42,787 nt of DNA. Source: Bacteroides sp. SM23_62_1 (GTDB lineage Bacteria > Bacteroidota > Bacteroidia > Bacteroidales > SM23-62). Each line of letters opens with the position of its first letter. The stretch's first letter is position 1. Below the pieces are notes generated by a model that saw only the letters and a list, made by a program, of their open reading frames with translations, was not told where the DNA came from and searched no databases. Shown piece after piece: positions 41,321 to 42,787 of this stretch. The stretch is taken from contig LJUQ01000006.1 of NCBI GenBank assembly GCA_001304505.1, positions 1 through 42,787 of the forward strand, given 5' to 3'. The position numbers and the translations under genes are program-made.

Positions 41321-42040
41321 ATGGAAGAAAAACAGGAACAACAGGTGGTTGCTATGCCACGTATTGGCGACAAAGCACCTGAATTTAAAGCTGAAACAAC
41401 ACAGGGTGAAATTAATTTCCCTTCTGATTATTCCGGCAGCTGGGTTATACTTTTCAGCCATCCAGCTGATTTTACGCCGGTCTGTACTTCTGAGTTCATA
41501 ACTTTTGCACATATGGAAGAGCAGTTCGCACAGGCTAATTGCAAGCTCGTCGGATTGTCTGTCGACGGACTATACAGCCATATCGCCTGGCTTAGAACGA
41601 TCAAGGAAAAAATTGAATATAAAGGGATGAAGGATGTAGAGGTAAAATTTCCTTTGATCGAGGATATTACCATGGATGTTGCCAAAAAGTATGGCATGAT
41701 ACAGCCGGGTGAAAGCTCTACCAAAGCTGTCAGGGCAGTATTTTTTATTGATCCAAACGGGATCATCAGGACGATTATCTATTACCCGCTTAGTCTCGGA
41801 CGTAATTTCGATGAGCTATACAGGGTTCTTATCGCCCTTCAAACGGCCGATAAGTTCTCAGTTGCCACGCCTGCAGACTGGAGGCCGGGTGATGATGTAA
41901 TTGTTCCACCTGCCGGTTCGTGCGGAGTGGCCAAGGACAGGATGGAAGGAAAAGATAAGGATGTAACCTGTTATGACTGGTTCTTCTGTACTAAAAAGAT
42001 CAGTAAAGACGAGGTCCTGAAGGCTGTTTTGAAGAAGTAG
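41321..42040 (+). CDS. Peroxiredoxin, Prx6/archaeal-type with extra C-terminal cysteines
   Basis: A peroxiredoxin of about 239 residues. The peroxidatic cysteine is Cys55 in HPADFTPVCTSEF with the conserved Pro and Thr. Downstream are the Prx6-type arm (YYPLSLGRNFDELYRVL) and the long C-terminal extension. Near the end are CYDWFFC, two cysteines six residues apart, and another in GSCGV. That six-residue spacing matches the Aeropyrum-type peroxiredoxin, where the C-terminal cysteine resolves the peroxidatic one. It reduces hydrogen peroxide and organic peroxides in the cytoplasm using a thiol donor such as thioredoxin; no AhpF-like reductase is adjacent. Context with PerR, catalase and bacterioferritin supports an oxidative-stress role, though it has its own 326-bp upstream gap. 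Confidence 0.93.
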   Translation: MEEKQEQQVVAMPRIGDKAPEFKAETTQGEINFPSDYSGSWVILFSHPADFTPVCTSEFITFAHMEEQFAQANCKLVGLSVDGLYSHIAWLRTIKEKIEYKGMKDVEVKFPLIEDITMDVAKKYGMIQPGESSTKAVRAVFFIDPNGIIRTIIYYPLSLGRNFDELYRVLIALQTADKFSVATPADWRPGDDVIVPPAGSCGVAKDRMEGKDKDVTCYDWFFCTKKISKDEVLKAVLKK

Positions 42041-42058
42041 TATAACGCATAGGGATTA

Positions 42059-42091
42059 AACGCTTCAAGGGTTCAGAACCCTTGGAGCGTT
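42059..42091. terminator. Bidirectional terminator hairpin, TT-CAG-AA core
   Basis: AACGCTTCAAGGGTT and AACCCTTGGAGCGTT pair over 15 bp with one T-G wobble around CAG. It lies between two convergent genes and includes part of the stop codon of the minus-strand one. The core again has TT and AA around a 3-nt loop. Confidence 0.8.
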
Positions 42092-42602
42092 ATCTAAACC
42101 TGTCATCAGGAAAGGAAAAATGCATCTGCATAATCACCCAGTTACCATCTCTCTTCTCCAATACTCCCGTCCACCTCACATTATGCCACCCGATAGCTCT
42201 TCCATCCCACTCACCAATATCGTCAAGGAAACAGGAATACCAGGCTACATCACCTCCCTGGCTCAGCTGAATCCTTAGATTCTTAATGTTGCATTCGGTC
42301 GCCTTAAAACGGTCATCCAACCATGTCGTTTCGGCAGCCCGTCTGATCTGCTTGAAATCAGTTACTGTTGAAGCGGAATCAGGGTGAAAAATAAACAATG
42401 TCGTATCCTGAACCATACTTCCATATAACTTTACTGTATCTTTTGTCATAGCCCAACAAATGGAATTATGGATGGCGTCGCTGACAAGCTGCCTTTCCAC
42501 ATCAGGGTTAAATTCAGAAAGTGTTTCCTGCGGAAGCTGTTTACAGGTAAGGCATACCAGCATCACTCCTGCCAGAAGGCAAAAAAATTGAAATGTTTTC
42601 AT
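42090..42602 (-). CDS. NTF2-like (SnoaL/DUF4440-type) lipoprotein
   Basis: A 170-residue protein with a lipobox at Cys20 (LVCLTC). The mature part has the NTF2-like cone fold pattern: an N-terminal helix (LVSDAIHNSICWAMTKDT), an acidic strand VQDTTLFIFHPDS, then beta strands ending WTGVLEKRDGNWVIMQMHFSF, the typical motif of SnoaL_3/DUF4440 proteins. The family includes small-molecule isomerases and many ligand-binding proteins; no catalytic residue set is obvious here. As a lipoprotein it is probably periplasmic or outer-membrane bound. It stands alone and converges on the peroxiredoxin gene, sharing a terminator hairpin. A functional link to oxidative stress is not supported by anything beyond position. 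Confidence 0.85.
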   Translation of the reverse strand: MKTFQFFCLLAGVMLVCLTCKQLPQETLSEFNPDVERQLVSDAIHNSICWAMTKDTVKLYGSMVQDTTLFIFHPDSASTVTDFKQIRRAAETTWLDDRFKATECNIKNLRIQLSQGGDVAWYSCFLDDIGEWDGRAIGWHNVRWTGVLEKRDGNWVIMQMHFSFPDDRFR

Positions 42603-42677
42603 CTTTTCTACTCTTTAAAATTTTGTAAAGTAAATTTAGAAATTTCGTGGAAAATATCTCCATATTTATGGAAGAAT

Positions 42678-42705
42678 AGCAGGAAGCAGGGAGCAGGGTG
42701 CAGGG
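42678..42705. repeat. AGCAGGG heptad array (4 units)
   Basis: AGCAGGA, AGCAGGG, AGCAGGG and TGCAGGG at an exact 7-nt period, upstream of the NTF2-like gene. The unit resembles those at 17076-17209. Confidence 0.75.
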
Positions 42706-42750
42706 CAAATAATTAAACGGCTGAGGATTAACCTATTCCCTCATTAATTA

Positions 42751-42787
42751 GAACTCAGCATTCAGAACTCAACACTCAGAACTCAAC
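42751..42787. repeat. GAACTCA heptad array at window end
   Basis: GAACTCA, GCATTCA, GAACTCA, ACACTCA and GAACTCA at a 7-nt period, cut by the window edge. On the other strand the main unit reads TGAGTTC, which contains AGTT like the AGTTNNN arrays. Confidence 0.75.

Overview
The window looks like chromosomal DNA of a Bacteroidota member, probably Bacteroidales or Marinilabiliales-like. The reasons are a SusC/SusD pair, a hybrid two-component regulator ending in an AraC domain, many lipoproteins with short Sec signals, GH97 and GH106-type enzymes, a sulfatase, and the near absence of Shine-Dalgarno sequences. No rRNA, tRNA, CRISPR, phage or transposase gene was seen. The left end cuts into a TonB-dependent receptor gene and the right end is a repeat-rich gap.

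Layout. 1-6900: truncated TonB receptor, DUF1080 lipoprotein, a Tat-exported glycosidase-like protein, a membrane 4Fe-4S protein and a GH99-like (WbsX) lipoprotein. 7818-13720: a co-directional run of GH97 glycosidase, exported amidohydrolase, RidA-like protein, SelA-like PLP enzyme and a DUF5684 membrane protein. The three middle enzymes all carry export signals (Sec, Tat, Tat), which suggests a periplasmic, possibly amino-sugar, degradation module. 14031-18742: lipoprotein, FkbM methyltransferase, and an ABC ATPase with a FtsX/MacB-type permease. 19127-25083: sulfatase, an HGSNAT/DUF5009-like membrane acyltransferase and a GH106-like enzyme. 25425-32417 (all minus strand): a radical SAM protein directly upstream of a TPR hybrid sensor kinase, surrounded by very small genes, two of which encode similar tiny single-span membrane proteins, then a SpoIIE-type phosphatase. 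32839-37951: SusC/SusD. 38397-42040: a peroxide-defence cluster of PerR-like regulator, catalase, bacterioferritin and peroxiredoxin. 42090-42602: an NTF2-like lipoprotein.

The most distinctive signal is in the intergenic DNA. Four repeat classes recur: (1) tandem arrays with a strict 7-nt period whose unit sequence differs from locus to locus, mostly starting RGY; (2) short hairpins centred on TT-NNN-AA whose stems differ in sequence but stay paired; (3) roughly 80-105 bp imperfect palindromes built from CGCAGATTT-like or CACAGAG-like words; (4) C-rich palindromes at gene ends. Function calls rest on motifs read by eye; no database search was possible.
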